From the NCBI RefSeq assembly GCF_020531965.1, contig NZ_JAJAWH010000004.1:124001-188000 (forward strand): a DNA stretch of 64,000 nt. The letters are read 5' to 3'. This stretch comes from Pseudorhizobium xiangyangii. GTDB taxonomy: Bacteria > Pseudomonadota > Alphaproteobacteria > Rhizobiales > Rhizobiaceae. The position numbers and the translations under genes were made by a program. Below, piece after piece: positions 1 to 10,640 of this stretch; positions within the stretch are counted from its first letter, which is position 1, and each line of letters begins with the position of its first letter. The notes beneath the pieces are model-generated. The model searched no databases. It was not told where the DNA came from and saw nothing but the letters and a program-made list of their open reading frames with translations.

Positions 1-316
1 TGGAATAGACGTGCACGAGCGTCGAGACGGTGTTGACGACGACAAACATCACCGCCGTCAGCGTATCGATGCGGAAGGCCCACTCGATGTCGATGCCGCC
101 GGACTGGATCCAGCGCAGTACGTCGACCTTGATCACCTCATGGCCGTCGCCATGCGCCATCGCGACGTTGAAGAAGACGATCCACGACAGAACGGCCGCG
201 ACGATCATCAGACCGCTGGTGACATATTCGGACGCCTTGGCGCCAATCGAACGGCCAAAAAGGCCGGCGATCAGGAAGCCGATCAGGGGAAGGAAGACAA
301 TTGCCTTGTAGATCAT
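1..316 (-). CDS. nuoL: NADH-quinone oxidoreductase subunit L (N-terminal part, cut by window edge)
   Basis: About 105 N-terminal residues are present, starting MIYKAIVFLPLIGFLIAGLFG; the rest lies beyond position 1. NuoL is an antiporter-like membrane subunit of complex I that forms one of the proton channels and carries the long lateral helix at its C-terminus. Two hydrophobic segments (about residues 2-20 and 33-52) and a segment reading EWAFRIDTLTAVM are visible; the latter is typical of NuoL/NuoM proteins. The ATG at 316 lies 7 bases after the nuoK stop, and the gene is last in the visible operon. Identity rests on sequence type and on its place after nuoK. Confidence 0.93.
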   Translation of the reverse strand, partial: MIYKAIVFLPLIGFLIAGLFGRSIGAKASEYVTSGLMIVAAVLSWIVFFNVAMAHGDGHEVIKVDVLRWIQSGGIDIEWAFRIDTLTAVMFVVVNTVSTLVHVYS

Positions 317-323
317 GACCCGA

Positions 324-632
324 TCAGCCCTTCATCATGTTGACGTCTTCGACGGCGATCGATCCGCGGTTGCGGTAGAAGACGACGAGAATTGCGAGAC
401 CGATCGCGGCTTCAGCAGCTGCAACGGTCAGAATGAACAACGCGAAGACCTGTCCGACGATGTCGTTCAGGAACGACGAGAAGGCCACCATGTTGAGGTT
501 GACCGACAGAAGCATCAGCTCGATCGACATCAGGATGATGATGACGTTCTTGCGGTTCAGGAAGATGCCGAACACGCCGAGCATGAAGAGGATGGCGCTT
601 ACCGTCAGGTAATGTGAGAGACCGATTTCCAT
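324..632 (-). CDS. nuoK: NADH-quinone oxidoreductase subunit K
   Basis: A 102-residue membrane protein with three hydrophobic helices, the usual length and layout of NuoK (MrpC-like). Conserved glutamates sit inside the second and third helices (in [10 protein letters not shown] and [10 protein letters not shown]); in this family they take part in the proton path. The open frame runs further upstream, but the ATG at 632 begins the canonical MEIGLSHYL start, while the extension overlaps nuoJ and does not resemble protein. It lies between nuoJ and nuoL on the same strand, so it is co-transcribed with the complex I operon. Confidence 0.96.
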   Translation of the reverse strand: MEIGLSHYLTVSAILFMLGVFGIFLNRKNVIIILMSIELMLLSVNLNMVAFSSFLNDIVGQVFALFILTVAAAEAAIGLAILVVFYRNRGSIAVEDVNMMKG

Positions 633-654
633 TTTCGAATTCCTTTCGCCTACC

Positions 655-1269
655 TCAGATGCCCTGGCCCGACTTGACCTTGACCACTTCGACAGCGGTC
701 TCGGGCGTGCGTGCAACCTGCCGGGAGACATCCTGGCGCTTGATGTGTGTGCGGTGACGCAGTGTCAGGACGATCGCACCGATCATCGCGACGAGCAGCA
801 CCAGGCCGGCGATCTGGAAGAAATAGACGTAGTTCGTATAGAGCACATCGCCGAGTGCAGCCGTATTGGTGCGCTCGGCCGGGTTCGGAATAGGCATGGT
901 GATCGCCTGCGCCGCTTGCGGCGTGAGAACACTGCCGCCGACGACAATGACGAGTTCGGCGGCAAGGATCAGGCCGATCAGGATGCCGATCGGCGCGTAT
1001 TGCAACACACCCGCCTTCAATTCGGCGAAGTCGATGTCGAGCATCATGACCACGAAGAGGAAGAGCACCGCAACCGCGCCGATATAGACGACGAGCAGTA
1101 TCATTGCCAGGAACTCGGCACCCGTCAGGAGGAAGAGGCCTGCCGCGTTAAAGAAGGTCAGGATCAGGAACAGTACGGAATGAACCGGGTTCCTGGCCGA
1201 AATGACCATAAAGGCCGACGCCACCGCGACGAACGCGAACAGATAAAAGAAGATAGCCTGCAGACCCAT
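655..1269 (-). CDS. nuoJ: NADH-quinone oxidoreductase subunit J
   Basis: A 204-residue integral membrane subunit of complex I with five predicted helices in the first 170 residues and a short basic cytoplasmic tail. The segment [18 protein letters not shown] is the NuoJ hallmark around the third helix, where a pi-bulge helix rotates during turnover in this family. The ATG at 1269 is the first start of the hydrophobic reading frame. The gap to the nuoI stop at 1398 is 128 bases, longer than most gaps in this operon, and shows nothing beyond a C- and G-rich spacer. Confidence 0.96.
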   Translation of the reverse strand: MGLQAIFFYLFAFVAVASAFMVISARNPVHSVLFLILTFFNAAGLFLLTGAEFLAMILLVVYIGAVAVLFLFVVMMLDIDFAELKAGVLQYAPIGILIGLILAAELVIVVGGSVLTPQAAQAITMPIPNPAERTNTAALGDVLYTNYVYFFQIAGLVLLVAMIGAIVLTLRHRTHIKRQDVSRQVARTPETAVEVVKVKSGQGI

Positions 1270-1397
1270 CGTGGTGCCTTTTCGTCCTCATCGGGAAATC
1301 GCAAAGGCGTTTCCCGTTAGCCCGGCGGCTCAATGCACCGGGAAATGTCATGTCCAACTCGCTCTGCCCGCTCGCAAGACCGGGCAGATATACCGCG

Positions 1398-1889
1398 TCA
1401 GCGGTAAGGCGCATCCTGCGCCATGTTCCGAGCGATTTCGCGCTCCCAGCGGTCGCCGTTCTCGAGCAGCCGCTCCTTGTCGTAGTAAAGCTCTTCGCGC
1501 GTCTCGGTCGAGAACTCGAAATTGGGGCCTTCCACGATCGCGTCGACCGGGCAGGCTTCCTGGCAGAAGCCGCAATAGATGCACTTCACCATATCGATAT
1601 CGTAGCGCACCGTGCGGCGGGTACCGTCGTTGCGGCGCGGGCCGGCTTCGATGGTGATCGCCTGGGCGGGACAGATCGCTTCGCACAGCTTGCAGGCAAT
1701 GCAGCGCTCCTCCCCGTTCGGGTAACGGCGCAGCGCATGCTCGCCGCGGAAGCGCGGAGAAACCGGGCCCTTCTCGAACGGATAGTTCACGGTTGCCTTC
1801 TGCTTGAAGAAGTAGCGCATCGCGAGGATGAAGGCGGCGACGAACTCCTTCAGGAAGAGCGAGCTGACGGCTTGCGTAAGACTTGCCAT
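1398..1889 (-). CDS. nuoI: NADH-quinone oxidoreductase subunit I (two 4Fe-4S clusters)
   Basis: A 163-residue ferredoxin-like subunit that carries clusters N6a and N6b on the path from the peripheral arm to the quinone site. Two complete CxxCxxCxxxCP motifs are visible, at C63-C66-C69-C73 and C103-C106-C109-C113. The N-terminal 30 residues form the amphipathic helix that lies along the membrane. Length and motifs are normal for the alphaproteobacterial protein. It is preceded by nuoH with a 39-base gap. Confidence 0.98.
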   Translation of the reverse strand: MASLTQAVSSLFLKEFVAAFILAMRYFFKQKATVNYPFEKGPVSPRFRGEHALRRYPNGEERCIACKLCEAICPAQAITIEAGPRRNDGTRRTVRYDIDMVKCIYCGFCQEACPVDAIVEGPNFEFSTETREELYYDKERLLENGDRWEREIARNMAQDAPYR

Positions 1890-1928
1890 CGTTATTCTCC
1901 AATGAGGCTCAGCATGGAACGGGTCATA

Positions 1929-2975
1929 TCAGGCCCATCCCATCAGCTTGAGCACGAATGCGGTAATGACGACCATGGCAAGCGAGATCGGAAGGAAGAC
2001 CTTCCAGCCCAGCCGCATCAGCTGGTCGTAGCGGTAGCGCGGCACGATTGCCTTTACCATGGCGAAGCAGAAGAAGATCATCACGACCTTCAACATGAAC
2101 CAGACGATGCCCGGCACCCAATTCAGGATCCAGATATCGAACGGCGGCAGCCAGCCACCAAGGAAGAGGATGGTCGTCAGCGAGCAGATCATAAGGATCG
2201 CCGCGTATTCACCGAGCATCAGCATCATGTACGGAGCGGAGGAGTACTCCACCATGTAACCGGCAACCAGTTCCGATTCCGCTTCCGGAAGGTCGAATGG
2301 CGGACGGTTGGTTTCAGCGAGGCCCGAGATGAAGAAGATCACGAACATCGGGAACAGCGACAGCCAGTGCCAGTCGAGGAACGAGTTCGGCAAGCCCATC
2401 ATCGTCCCGAGGCCGTCCTTCTGCGCGAAGACGATATCGGTCAGGTTCAGCGAACCGACGCAGAGAAGCACAGTAACGATGACGAAGCCGATCGAGACTT
2501 CGTAGGACACCATCTGCGCGGCGGAGCGGAGCGCACCGAGGAAGGGATATTTCGAGTTCGATGCCCAGCCCGCCATGATCACCCCGTAGACCTCGAGCGA
2601 CGAGATCGCGAAGATGTAGAGGATACCGACATTGATGTTGGCGATCACCCAGTTTTCATCGAACGGGATCACCGCCCAGGTGGCCAGGGACAGCGTCACA
2701 CCGACGAGCGGGGCGAGCAGGAAGACGCCCTTGTTGGCGCCCGACGGAATGATCGGCTCCTTGAAGACGAACTTCAGAAGGTCGGCGAACGACTGGAACA
2801 GACCGAAGGGACCGACAACGTTCGGGCCGCGGCGCAGCTGTACAGCCGCCCAGACCTTGCGGTCGGCAAGCAGGATGAAAGCGATAAAGACCAGGAGGCA
2901 AACGAGCAGCAGCAGCGACTGCCCGATCATGACAAGCGCCGGCCATCCGTAGGTCGAGAAGAATGTTTCGTCCAT
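1929..2975 (-). CDS. nuoH: NADH-quinone oxidoreductase subunit H
   Basis: A 348-residue membrane protein with eight or nine helices, the usual size for NuoH (ND1). This subunit forms most of the ubiquinone-binding chamber and links it to the membrane arm. Recognisable stretches are [11 protein letters not shown] near residue 49, the [19 protein letters not shown] loop near residue 220 and the [12 protein letters not shown] segment near the C-terminus, all quinone-site landmarks of the family. It lies 7 bases downstream of nuoG. Confidence 0.98.
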   Translation of the reverse strand: MDETFFSTYGWPALVMIGQSLLLLVCLLVFIAFILLADRKVWAAVQLRRGPNVVGPFGLFQSFADLLKFVFKEPIIPSGANKGVFLLAPLVGVTLSLATWAVIPFDENWVIANINVGILYIFAISSLEVYGVIMAGWASNSKYPFLGALRSAAQMVSYEVSIGFVIVTVLLCVGSLNLTDIVFAQKDGLGTMMGLPNSFLDWHWLSLFPMFVIFFISGLAETNRPPFDLPEAESELVAGYMVEYSSAPYMMLMLGEYAAILMICSLTTILFLGGWLPPFDIWILNWVPGIVWFMLKVVMIFFCFAMVKAIVPRYRYDQLMRLGWKVFLPISLAMVVITAFVLKLMGWA

Positions 2976-2982
2976 ATTCCTG

Positions 2983-5064
2983 TTACTCCGCCGCAGCCTG
3001 GAAATTGTTGCGGGCCAGTGCCGAGCATTCGGCCATCACGGCCGACGCCCGTGCGATCGGGTTCGTCAAATAGAAGTCTTTGATCGGCGACGCAAATCCA
3101 GACTTGTTCATGTCACCGGCTTTTTGCCCCATGGCAGCGGTTTCAGTGACATTGCCCGGTGCGATCTCGTCGAGATCGGCGAAATGCGGATAGGCGTCAT
3201 AGAGCTTTGCGCGCAAAGCCGAGAGCGAATCAAACGGCAGCTTCTTGCCGAGAACGTCGGAAAGGGCGCGAATAATGGCCCAATCCTCGCGGGCTTCGCC
3301 AGGCGCAAAGCCGGCGCGATTGCCCATCTGAACGCGACCTTCGGTGTTGACCCAGGTGCCGGACTTTTCCGTATAGGCCGCAGCCGGAAGAATGACGTCG
3401 GCGTGGTGGGCACCGGCATCGCCATGGCTGCCGATATAGACGGTGAACTTCGCGCCCTTGGCGGAGAAGTCCATCTCGTCGGCACCGAGCAGGAAGAGCA
3501 CATCCATGCGAGCCAGCATCGTGCCGGCGTTCGCACCATTCTCACCCGGAACGAAACCGAGATCGAGGCCGCCGACGCGGGCTGCTGCCGTGTGAAGCAC
3601 GCCGAAACCGTTCCACTCTTCCGTCAGGGCACCTACCGAACCGGCGAGCTGTGCCGCGGCGGCAAGGATCGCTGCACCGTCCGGACGGGTCAGAGCCCCC
3701 TGCCCTACGATGATCATCGGATTCTTTGCGCCACGCAGTTTTTCTACGAAGCCGTTCTTGCCGGATGCGAGTTCGGCAAGCGTGTCCGGACCGGCTCCGA
3801 GGTATTCGTATCCGTAGCGCAGGTCGCCGCCCTCTCCGATCACACCGATCGGGAAGTCGCCACGACGCCAGCGCTTGCGGATGCGCGCGTTGAGCACAGC
3901 AGCTTCGAGGCGCGGGTTGGCGCCGATCAACAGAAGTGCGCCGGCGCGCTCGATACCTTCGATAGTCGGATTGAAGATGTAGCTTGCGCGACCCAGCGAC
4001 GGATCGAGTGCCACGCCATCCTGGCGGCAGTCGAGGTTTTCCGAGCCGAGCGAACGGATCAGTTCCTTCAGAGCGTACATTTCTTCAACAGCGGCAAGAT
4101 CGCCTGCGATCGCACCGATCTTGTCGGCGCTCGTCGAAGCGACGGCAACCTTGATCGCGGCGAAGGCTTCGCCCCAGCTTGCGGCCTGCAGACGGCCATC
4201 ACGGCGGACATAAGGCCGGTCGAGGCGCTGGGTCTTCAAGCCGTCCCAGATGAAGCGGGTCTTGTCGGAGATCCATTCCTCGTTCACCAGCTCGTTGACG
4301 CGCGGCATGATGCGCATCACTTCGCGGCCACGGGTATCGACGCGGATTGCGGAGCCGACCGCATCCATCACGTCGACCGATTCCGTCTTGTTCAGTTCCC
4401 ATGGACGCGCAGTGAAGGCGAACGGGCGCGAGGTCAGCGCGCCGACCGGGCAGAGGTCAACGACGTTGCCCTGAAGCTCGGAGGTCATGGCATGCTCGAG
4501 ATAGGTGGTGATCTCGGCGTCCTCACCGCGGCCGATCAGGCCGAGTTCGGAAATGCCGCCCACTTCCGTCGTGAAGCGGACGCAGCGCGTGCAGTGGATG
4601 CAGCGGTTCATCACGGTCTTCACGAGCGGGCCGATATACTTGTCCTCGACCGCGCGCTTGTTTTCCGTGTAGCGCGACTCGTCCATGCCGAAGGCCATCG
4701 CCTGGTCCTGGAGGTCGCACTCGCCGCCCTGGTCACAGATCGGGCAATCCAGCGGGTGGTTGATGAGCAGGAACTCCATCACGCCTTCGCGGGCCTTCTT
4801 GACCATCGGCGTATTGGTGAAGACTTCCGGAAGCTCGCCGTTCGGGCCGCCGCGAACGTCGCGCACACCCATGGCGCAGGAAGCAGCCGGCTTCGGCGGG
4901 CCACCCTTCACTTCGACCAGACACATGCGGCAGTTACCCGCAACGGACAGACGCTCGTGGAAACAGAACCGCGGAACCTCGGCGCCGGCTTCCTCACACG
5001 CCTGAAGCAGCGTGAAATGATCCGGAACCTCGATTTCCTTGCCGTCAACCTTCAGCTTTGCCAT
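2983..5064 (-). CDS. nuoG: NADH-quinone oxidoreductase subunit G (iron-sulfur subunit)
   Basis: A 693-residue peripheral-arm subunit. The first 78 residues are a 2Fe-2S domain with C34, C45, C48 and C63 (cluster N1b). H103, C107, C110 and C116 bind cluster N5, and C155, C158, C161 and C205 bind N4. The remainder is a molybdopterin-oxidoreductase fold that has lost its cofactor in this family. The extra cysteine motif for cluster N7, present in E. coli-type NuoG, is not seen, as expected for the mitochondrial/alphaproteobacterial type. It follows the small helix-hairpin-helix gene and precedes nuoH. Confidence 0.98.
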   Translation of the reverse strand: MAKLKVDGKEIEVPDHFTLLQACEEAGAEVPRFCFHERLSVAGNCRMCLVEVKGGPPKPAASCAMGVRDVRGGPNGELPEVFTNTPMVKKAREGVMEFLLINHPLDCPICDQGGECDLQDQAMAFGMDESRYTENKRAVEDKYIGPLVKTVMNRCIHCTRCVRFTTEVGGISELGLIGRGEDAEITTYLEHAMTSELQGNVVDLCPVGALTSRPFAFTARPWELNKTESVDVMDAVGSAIRVDTRGREVMRIMPRVNELVNEEWISDKTRFIWDGLKTQRLDRPYVRRDGRLQAASWGEAFAAIKVAVASTSADKIGAIAGDLAAVEEMYALKELIRSLGSENLDCRQDGVALDPSLGRASYIFNPTIEGIERAGALLLIGANPRLEAAVLNARIRKRWRRGDFPIGVIGEGGDLRYGYEYLGAGPDTLAELASGKNGFVEKLRGAKNPMIIVGQGALTRPDGAAILAAAAQLAGSVGALTEEWNGFGVLHTAAARVGGLDLGFVPGENGANAGTMLARMDVLFLLGADEMDFSAKGAKFTVYIGSHGDAGAHHADVILPAAAYTEKSGTWVNTEGRVQMGNRAGFAPGEAREDWAIIRALSDVLGKKLPFDSLSALRAKLYDAYPHFADLDEIAPGNVTETAAMGQKAGDMNKSGFASPIKDFYLTNPIARASAVMAECSALARNNFQAAAE

Positions 5065-5118
5065 CGTATCACTTAAGTCCTGTGTTCAATTCCCTCGGCG
5101 GCAGCCGGAGAAAATTCT

Positions 5119-5754
5119 CTATTCAGCCAGTTTCCTGGCCTGGCCTACCCAATCATCTCGCTCGATGCGTCCATCCAAGGTCAGTACCTGGTCGAACTTC
5201 TCGATCTCCGCCTCGCTCCACGCTGCGATTTGACTGATGAGGGTAACCCCCTGTTCGTTCAACATCTTCTCAAGCTTGGGACCGATGCCCGAAATCTGCT
5301 TGAGATCGTCAGCAGCATTGCCAACGGCAATCTTTCGTACCGACCTCGGCTTGGTTGCGGCCTTGGGCTGCGCCTTGCCCCCGCCCTTTGCCGGAGCCTG
5401 CGCGACGTCGGAGGCGACAGCCTTCTTCCGGCGAGCCTTCGGGCTTTCCGTCCCAATCGGTGCGGCTTCAGGGGCCGGTGCTTTCGCACCCGTCCCGGCA
5501 GGCACGTCAGCCCTGACGTCCGGCTCACCACCACTCCACCGGTTCGACGTCTCCAGTGCGCCTTGCAGCGCTCCGAAGAAAGCATTGGCAAACTGCCCGG
5601 TGATGCTCAGGCCGATCGCTGTCGCGGCGGCCATTGCTGCGGCCGACTGCGCCAGCAGCGGGTTCATCGCCAAGGCTTCGGCAAAGCGCGCGGAATCGGT
5701 CGCCGGCTGGTCCGCCGTCGTCCTATCCCCACCCACTGTCGCCGGCTTTGCCAA
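5119..5754 (-). CDS. Helix-hairpin-helix domain protein inside the nuo operon, function unknown
   Basis: About 211 residues. The N-terminal third is Ala-rich with a possible hydrophobic helix (AAAMAAATAIGLSITGQFANAF), the middle is a low-complexity Ala/Pro/Lys linker, and the last 65 residues contain a helix-hairpin-helix unit (DDLKQISGIGPKLEKMLNEQG) of the type seen in proteins labelled flap-endonuclease-like or in the tails of some rhizobial NuoE proteins. I choose the TTG at 5754 because GGAG lies 7 bases upstream and the start is 4 bases after the nuoF stop. An ATG at 5787 would overlap nuoF by 29 bases and has no ribosome site. Its role in complex I or elsewhere is not established from sequence. 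Confidence 0.8.
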   Translation of the reverse strand: MAKPATVGGDRTTADQPATDSARFAEALAMNPLLAQSAAAMAAATAIGLSITGQFANAFFGALQGALETSNRWSGGEPDVRADVPAGTGAKAPAPEAAPIGTESPKARRKKAVASDVAQAPAKGGGKAQPKAATKPRSVRKIAVGNAADDLKQISGIGPKLEKMLNEQGVTLISQIAAWSEAEIEKFDQVLTLDGRIERDDWVGQARKLAE

Positions 5755-5758
5755 GTCG

Positions 5759-7063
5759 TTACTCCGCTGCTTCCATGACGGCGCCATGCGCCATCGCGTT
5801 GTGGGTGTAGCGGTCGATGCGTGCTTCGATTTCCGGACGGAAGTTGCGGATCAGGCCCTGTACCGGCCAGGCCGCAGCATCGCCGAGAGCGCAGATCGTG
5901 TGACCTTCGATCTGCTTCGATACCTGCAACAGCATGTCGATTTCGCGCTTCTGGGCGTTGCCGGTGACCATGCGTTCCATCACGCGCCACATCCAGCCGG
6001 TGCCTTCGCGGCACGGCGTGCACTGGCCGCAGCTCTCGTGCTTGAAGAAAGCCGACAGGCGCGCAATAGCGCGGATGACATCCGTCGACTTGTCCATGAC
6101 GATGATCGCCGCGGTGCCGAAGGACGATTTCTTGTCGCGCATGCCATCAAAGTCCATGATCGCGTCGTCCATGTCCTCGCCCCTGATGATCGGGCAGGAT
6201 GCGCCGCCGGGGATGACCGCCAGCAGATTGTCCCAACCGCCACGGATGCCACCGGCATGCTTGTCGATGAGTTCGCGGAACGGGATGCCCATGGCTTCTT
6301 CCACGGTGCACGGCTTGTTGACGTGACCGGAGATCATGAACAGCTTGGTGCCGACATTGTTCGGGCGGCCGATCGAGGAGAACCAGCCGGCGCCGCGACG
6401 CAGGATCGTCGGCGCAACAGCAATCGACTCGACGTTGTTGACGGTCGTCGGGCAGCCATAGAGGCCCATGTTGGCCGGGAATGGGGGCTTGAGGCGCGGC
6501 TGGCCCTTCTTGCCTTCGAGGCTTTCGAGCAGCGCGGTTTCCTCGCCGCAGATGTAAGCACCGGCGCCATGGTGGACGTAGATATCAAAGTCCCAGCCGA
6601 GCTTGTTGTTCTTGCCGAGGAGGCCTGCGTCATAGCATTCGTCGATCGCCGCCTGCAATGCTTCGCGCTCGCGCATGTATTCGCCGCGCACATAGATGTA
6701 GGCCGTGTGGGCGGCCATGGCGAAACCGGCAATCACGCAGCCTTCGATCAGCGTATGCGGATCGTGGCGCATGATCTCCCGGTCCTTGCATGTGCCAGGC
6801 TCGGACTCGTCTGCATTGATCACGAGATAGTGCGGACGGCCGTCCGATTCCTTCGGCATGAAGGACCACTTGAGACCCGTCGGGAAGCCCGCGCCACCCC
6901 GGCCGCGCAGGCCGGACGCCTTCATCTCCTCGATGATCCAGTCTCTACCCTTCTGGATGATCTGCTTGGTACCGTCCCAGTGGCCGCGGCTCATCGCGCC
7001 CTTCAGGGACTTGTCCTTGAGACCGTAGATATTGGTAAAGATGCGATCCTGGTCTTTTAGCAT
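5759..7063 (-). CDS. nuoF: NADH-quinone oxidoreductase subunit F (NADH and FMN binding)
   Basis: A 434-residue subunit that binds NADH and FMN and is the electron entry point of complex [11 protein letters not shown] at residues 54-63 is the FMN/NADH glycine-rich loop, and [12 protein letters not shown] at about 83-94 is a further nucleotide-site signature. C345, C348, C351 and C391 bind cluster N3. Length is normal. It is separated from nuoE by 91 bases that contain a 7-bp inverted repeat, the largest break among the peripheral-arm genes. Confidence 0.98.
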   Translation of the reverse strand: MLKDQDRIFTNIYGLKDKSLKGAMSRGHWDGTKQIIQKGRDWIIEEMKASGLRGRGGAGFPTGLKWSFMPKESDGRPHYLVINADESEPGTCKDREIMRHDPHTLIEGCVIAGFAMAAHTAYIYVRGEYMREREALQAAIDECYDAGLLGKNNKLGWDFDIYVHHGAGAYICGEETALLESLEGKKGQPRLKPPFPANMGLYGCPTTVNNVESIAVAPTILRRGAGWFSSIGRPNNVGTKLFMISGHVNKPCTVEEAMGIPFRELIDKHAGGIRGGWDNLLAVIPGGASCPIIRGEDMDDAIMDFDGMRDKKSSFGTAAIIVMDKSTDVIRAIARLSAFFKHESCGQCTPCREGTGWMWRVMERMVTGNAQKREIDMLLQVSKQIEGHTICALGDAAAWPVQGLIRNFRPEIEARIDRYTHNAMAHGAVMEAAE

Positions 7064-7115
7064 GATCTATTCCACCGGTCCGCCGACACCTTCTGCCGGC
7101 CATTGATGTGCATCA

Positions 7116-7138
7116 TGCAGCCAAATTCGATGGCTGCA
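7116..7138. repeat. Short inverted repeat between nuoE and nuoF
   Basis: TGCAGCC and GGCTGCA are separated by 9 bases and could form a 7-bp stem in the intercistronic RNA. There is no T-run after it, so it is more likely an RNA-processing or stability element than a terminator. No function is demonstrated. Confidence 0.35.
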
Positions 7139-7154
7139 AAATAACTTACATTCC

Positions 7155-8102
7155 TTAAGAAGCGTCGCCTTCCGGCGTCGTCTTCTTCCGCGTCCGCTTC
7201 GGCTTGGCCTCACCGGTCACTTCGCCTGCCTCGGCCGGCGCGCCTTCGGCGGCGCTGCCCTTGCGCTTGCGGTCCGGCTTCGGGGTCGAAGTCGTTGCAG
7301 ACAGCGGCTGCTTTTCGGCGGCCTTCGCCTGCTTCTTGGCACCCGCTTTGTCGGTCAGCGGCGTCTTGATGGACGGATCGGCTTCCGGCGCGGTGTCCTT
7401 CGGACGTGCCGCCTCGACAGGCGGGACCGAAGCGGCCGCTGCGGCTTCTTCCGCCGTTGGCTTCGGCTCCAGATTGGTCCGCACCGGCTTGATCTCTTCC
7501 GTCAGCGTCGTCGAACCACCGACCGGGGCCGAGAAATGACGATCGATCTGCGGGCCGGGCGTGATTTCATGACCCTTGCCGGCTTCGAAGCGGTCGATAA
7601 TATGCTCCAGCTGCGTCGGCGTCAGATCCTCATAGGCATCCTTGAAGATGATGACCATCGGCGCGTTGACGCAGGCGCCCTGACATTCAACCTCTTCCCA
7701 GGACAGCGTGCCCTCGGCGTTGGGATGAAGAGGGTCCGGATGGATCTTGCTCTTGCAAACGCGGATCAGCTCGTCGGATCCGCGCAGCATGCAGGGCGTT
7801 GTGCCGCACACCTGAACGTGGGCGCGCGTGCCGACCGGCTTCAGCTGGAATTGTGTATAGAAGGTCGCCACTTCCAGGACGCGGATATAGGGCATGTCGA
7901 GCTTCTGAGCCATATGCTCGATCGCGGCCCGCGTTACCCAGCCATCCTGCTCCTGGGCCCGCATCAGAAGCGGAATCACGGCGGATTGCTGGCGGCCTTC
8001 CGGATACTTCCGGATTGTGGCCTCGGCCCAGACGGCATTCTCGTCATTGAAGGCGAATGCCGTTGGTTGCACACTGTCTTCGGCTAGTCGACGAACGGAC
8101 AT
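7155..8102 (-). CDS. nuoE: NADH-quinone oxidoreductase subunit E with long C-terminal extension
   Basis: The first 190 residues are a thioredoxin-fold 2Fe-2S subunit with C99, C104, C140 and C144, the N1a cluster ligands of NuoE. From about residue 195 to 315 there is a low-complexity tail rich in Ala, Lys, Pro and Glu, with no recognisable fold. E. coli NuoE is about 166 residues, so this protein is nearly twice that length; long tails are known in alphaproteobacterial NuoE. The tail does not contain the helix-hairpin-helix unit, which here is in a separate gene after nuoF. Confidence 0.97.
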   Translation of the reverse strand: MSVRRLAEDSVQPTAFAFNDENAVWAEATIRKYPEGRQQSAVIPLLMRAQEQDGWVTRAAIEHMAQKLDMPYIRVLEVATFYTQFQLKPVGTRAHVQVCGTTPCMLRGSDELIRVCKSKIHPDPLHPNAEGTLSWEEVECQGACVNAPMVIIFKDAYEDLTPTQLEHIIDRFEAGKGHEITPGPQIDRHFSAPVGGSTTLTEEIKPVRTNLEPKPTAEEAAAAASVPPVEAARPKDTAPEADPSIKTPLTDKAGAKKQAKAAEKQPLSATTSTPKPDRKRKGSAAEGAPAEAGEVTGEAKPKRTRKKTTPEGDAS

Positions 8103-8175
8103 TCTTCTTACGCCTTATCAGTCTTGGAACCGCACTGCCCGACAGCAGCGCCTGTAGTTGCGATTGCGCGGGCCA

Positions 8176-9366
8176 TCAGCGGTCTACCTCGCCGAAAACG
8201 ATGTCGAGCGAGCCGAGGACCGCAGTCACGTCGGCGAGCTGATGTCCCTTGCAAAGGAAATCCATCGCCTGAAGATGCGCGAACCCGGGCGCCCGCAGCT
8301 TGCAGCGATAAGGCCGGTTGGTGCCATCGGAAACCAGGTACACGCCGAATTCCCCCTTGGGGGCTTCCACGGCTGCGTACACTTCCCCGGCGGGCACGTG
8401 ATAGCCTTCCGTGTAGAGCTTGAAGTGGTGGATCAGCGCTTCCATCGAACGCTTCATTTCACCGCGCTTGGGCGGAACAACCTTGCCGTCCAGCGACGAG
8501 ACCGGGCCGACCTTGGCATCGCCAAGCAAACGGCTGATGCACTGCTTCATGATCTTCACCGATTCGCGCATCTCGAGCATGCGGATCAGGTAGCGATCGT
8601 AGCAGTCGCCGTTCTTGCCGATCGGAATATCGAAGTCGAGATCGGCGTAGCATTCGTAGGGCTGAGACTTGCGCAGGTCCCAGGCAGCGCCCGAACCGCG
8701 CACCATGACGCCCGAAAAGCCCCATGCCCAGGCGTCCTCGAGCTTCACGACGCCGATATCGACGTTGCGCTGCTTGAAGATACGGTTGCCGGTCAGCAGG
8801 CCTTCGATATCGTCCAGAACCTTCGGGAACGCATCGCACCACTTGCCGATATCCTCGACCAGTTCGGTGGGGATGTCCTGATGGATGCCGCCGGGCCTGA
8901 AATAGGCTGCGTGCATACGAGCGCCGCTCGCACGCTCGTAGAAAACCATCAGCTTTTCACGCTCTTCAAAACCCCACACGGGCGGCGTCATTGCACCGAC
9001 GTCCATGGCCTGGGTCGTGACGTTCATGATGTGGGAGAGAATGCGCCCGATTTCGGAATAGAGAACGCGGATCAACTGGCCCCGGATCGGAATCTCGATG
9101 CCGAGCAGCTTTTCTACCGCAAGACAGTAGGCATGCTCCTGGTTCATCGGCGCGACGTAGTCGAGCCGATCGAGATAGGGCAGCGCCTGGAGATAGGTCT
9201 TGGTCTCCATCAGCTTCTCGGTGCCGCGATGAAGCAGGCCGATATGCGGATCGACGCGCTCGACGATTTCGCCATCCAGTTCGAGAACCAAACGCAGAAC
9301 GCCGTGCGCGGACGGGTGCTCCGGGCCGAAGTTGATCGTGAAGTTGCGGACGTTATGTTCAGTCAT
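8176..9366 (-). CDS. nuoD: NADH-quinone oxidoreductase subunit D
   Basis: A 396-residue peripheral subunit related to the large subunit of NiFe hydrogenases; with NuoB it forms the quinone headgroup site. The sequence begins [22 protein letters not shown], and HPSAHG contains the conserved quinone-site histidines. I choose the ATG at 9366 because it gives this canonical start; an in-frame start 21 bases further upstream adds a non-conserved peptide. nuoC and nuoD are separate genes here, unlike the fused nuoCD of enterobacteria. Confidence 0.98.
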   Translation of the reverse strand: MTEHNVRNFTINFGPEHPSAHGVLRLVLELDGEIVERVDPHIGLLHRGTEKLMETKTYLQALPYLDRLDYVAPMNQEHAYCLAVEKLLGIEIPIRGQLIRVLYSEIGRILSHIMNVTTQAMDVGAMTPPVWGFEEREKLMVFYERASGARMHAAYFRPGGIHQDIPTELVEDIGKWCDAFPKVLDDIEGLLTGNRIFKQRNVDIGVVKLEDAWAWGFSGVMVRGSGAAWDLRKSQPYECYADLDFDIPIGKNGDCYDRYLIRMLEMRESVKIMKQCISRLLGDAKVGPVSSLDGKVVPPKRGEMKRSMEALIHHFKLYTEGYHVPAGEVYAAVEAPKGEFGVYLVSDGTNRPYRCKLRAPGFAHLQAMDFLCKGHQLADVTAVLGSLDIVFGEVDR

Positions 9367-9437
9367 TGCTGGCTCCAAGGCGGGCATCAGGCCGCGCCGG
9401 CGGAAAGAAATGCGGGATTCGGCCTACTCGCCGGATC

Positions 9438-10040
9438 CTAGACTTTCGCCTTCTCATCCCCGGGAAGGACGTAGTCGGTCCCTTCCCACGGAGAGAGGAA
9501 ATCGAAATTGCGGAATTCCTGACGAAGCTCCACAGGCTCGTAGACGACACGCTTGAGATTGTCGTCGTATCGCACTTCGGCGAAGCCGGTCGTCGGGAAA
9601 TCCTTGCGCAGCGGATGACCTTCGAACCCGTAGTCGGTCAGGAGCCGGCGCATGTCCGAATGCCCGGCAAACGGAATGCCGTACAGATCCCATGCTTCAC
9701 GCTCGAACCAGTCGGCCCCCATGTAGACAGAGGTGGCTGACGGGACGGACTCGTCTTCCGCGAGCATCAGCTTGATGCGGATGCGCTGATTCTGGCGCGG
9801 CGACAACAGGTGATAGACGACATCGAAACGCTTCTCGCGCACCGGCCAGTCCACACCGCATATATCGATCATGCTGATGAAGCCGCACTGCACGTCATCC
9901 TTCAGGAACGTCAGCAGCGCGATAATGTGCTCCGGCGCGGTCGTCAGCGTCAGTTCACCGTGTTGGATCTCCGACGAGGCAACCAACTGCGGCTGCATTT
10001 CGGCGATATAGGATGAAAGCTCTCTCAGGGCTTCGCTCAT
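9438..10040 (-). CDS. nuoC: NADH-quinone oxidoreductase subunit C
   Basis: A 200-residue subunit matching the 30-kDa family of complex I. The signature [27 protein letters not shown] region (residues about 115-145) is present, followed by HPLRKDFP. It is a structural subunit of the peripheral arm that packs on NuoD. It lies 15 bases downstream of the nuoB stop. Confidence 0.98.
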   Translation of the reverse strand: MSEALRELSSYIAEMQPQLVASSEIQHGELTLTTAPEHIIALLTFLKDDVQCGFISMIDICGVDWPVREKRFDVVYHLLSPRQNQRIRIKLMLAEDESVPSATSVYMGADWFEREAWDLYGIPFAGHSDMRRLLTDYGFEGHPLRKDFPTTGFAEVRYDDNLKRVVYEPVELRQEFRNFDFLSPWEGTDYVLPGDEKAKV

Positions 10041-10055
10041 GTCTTGTCCTCGCCC

Positions 10056-10640
10056 TCAGCGTTCGATCGTGCCGGTGCGGCGGATCTTCTTCTGCAGCAG
10101 AAGCACGCCGTAGAGCAATGCCTCTGCCGTGGGGGGACAGCCCGGCACGTAAATGTCGACAGGCACGACCCGATCGCAGCCCCTCACCACCGAATAGGAA
10201 TAGTGGTAGTAGCCGCCACCATTGGCGCAGGAACCCATGGAGATGACGTAGCGCGGCTCCGGCATCTGGTCATAGACCTTGCGAAGCGCAGGCGCCATCT
10301 TGTTGGTAAGCGTGCCGGCAACGATCATGACGTCCGACTGGCGCGGCGATGCACGCGGCGCGACACCGAAACGCTCCATGTCATAGCGTGGACCCGAAAC
10401 CTGCATCAGCCCCTCGACGGCGCAGCAGGCAAGACCGAACTGCATCCACATCAACGAGCCGGTACGTGCCCAGGTAATGAGTTCGTCGGTCGACGTGACC
10501 AGAAAACCCTTGTCGGCGAGTTCGCCGTCGATTTCGCCAAAGAACTTGTCGTCGCTACCGATCGGCTTGCCGGTGCTCGGATCCAGGATACCCTTGGGCT
10601 GCGGCGCAACGAGGGTGTTGCCGTGATCGACTACTCCCAT
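10056..10640 (-). CDS. nuoB: NADH-quinone oxidoreductase subunit B (cluster N2)
   Basis: A 194-residue subunit that binds cluster N2, the last cluster before ubiquinone. C72 and C73 (in [10 protein letters not shown]), C138 and C168 are the four ligands. The ATG at 10640 starts MGVVDHG and overlaps the 3' end of nuoA by 10 bases, which suggests translational coupling. An upstream in-frame ATG at 10661 lies deeper in nuoA and is less likely. Confidence 0.98.
   Translation of the reverse strand: MGVVDHGNTLVAPQPKGILDPSTGKPIGSDDKFFGEIDGELADKGFLVTSTDELITWARTGSLMWMQFGLACCAVEGLMQVSGPRYDMERFGVAPRASPRQSDVMIVAGTLTNKMAPALRKVYDQMPEPRYVISMGSCANGGGYYHYSYSVVRGCDRVVPVDIYVPGCPPTAEALLYGVLLLQKKIRRTGTIER

Noticed and set aside
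1350..3083. 577-residue plus-strand open frame across nuoI and nuoH
   Set aside because: Antisense shadow of two clear complex I genes; it has no ribosome site and no family signature.
3124..5076. 650-residue open frame on the plus strand opposite nuoG
   Set aside because: It is the mirror of a GC-rich gene in the antisense codon-aligned frame, rich in His/Asp/Arg without any recognisable domain.
5237..7060. 607-residue plus-strand open frame opposite nuoF and the helix-hairpin-helix gene
   Set aside because: Antisense shadow; low-complexity composition and no domain.
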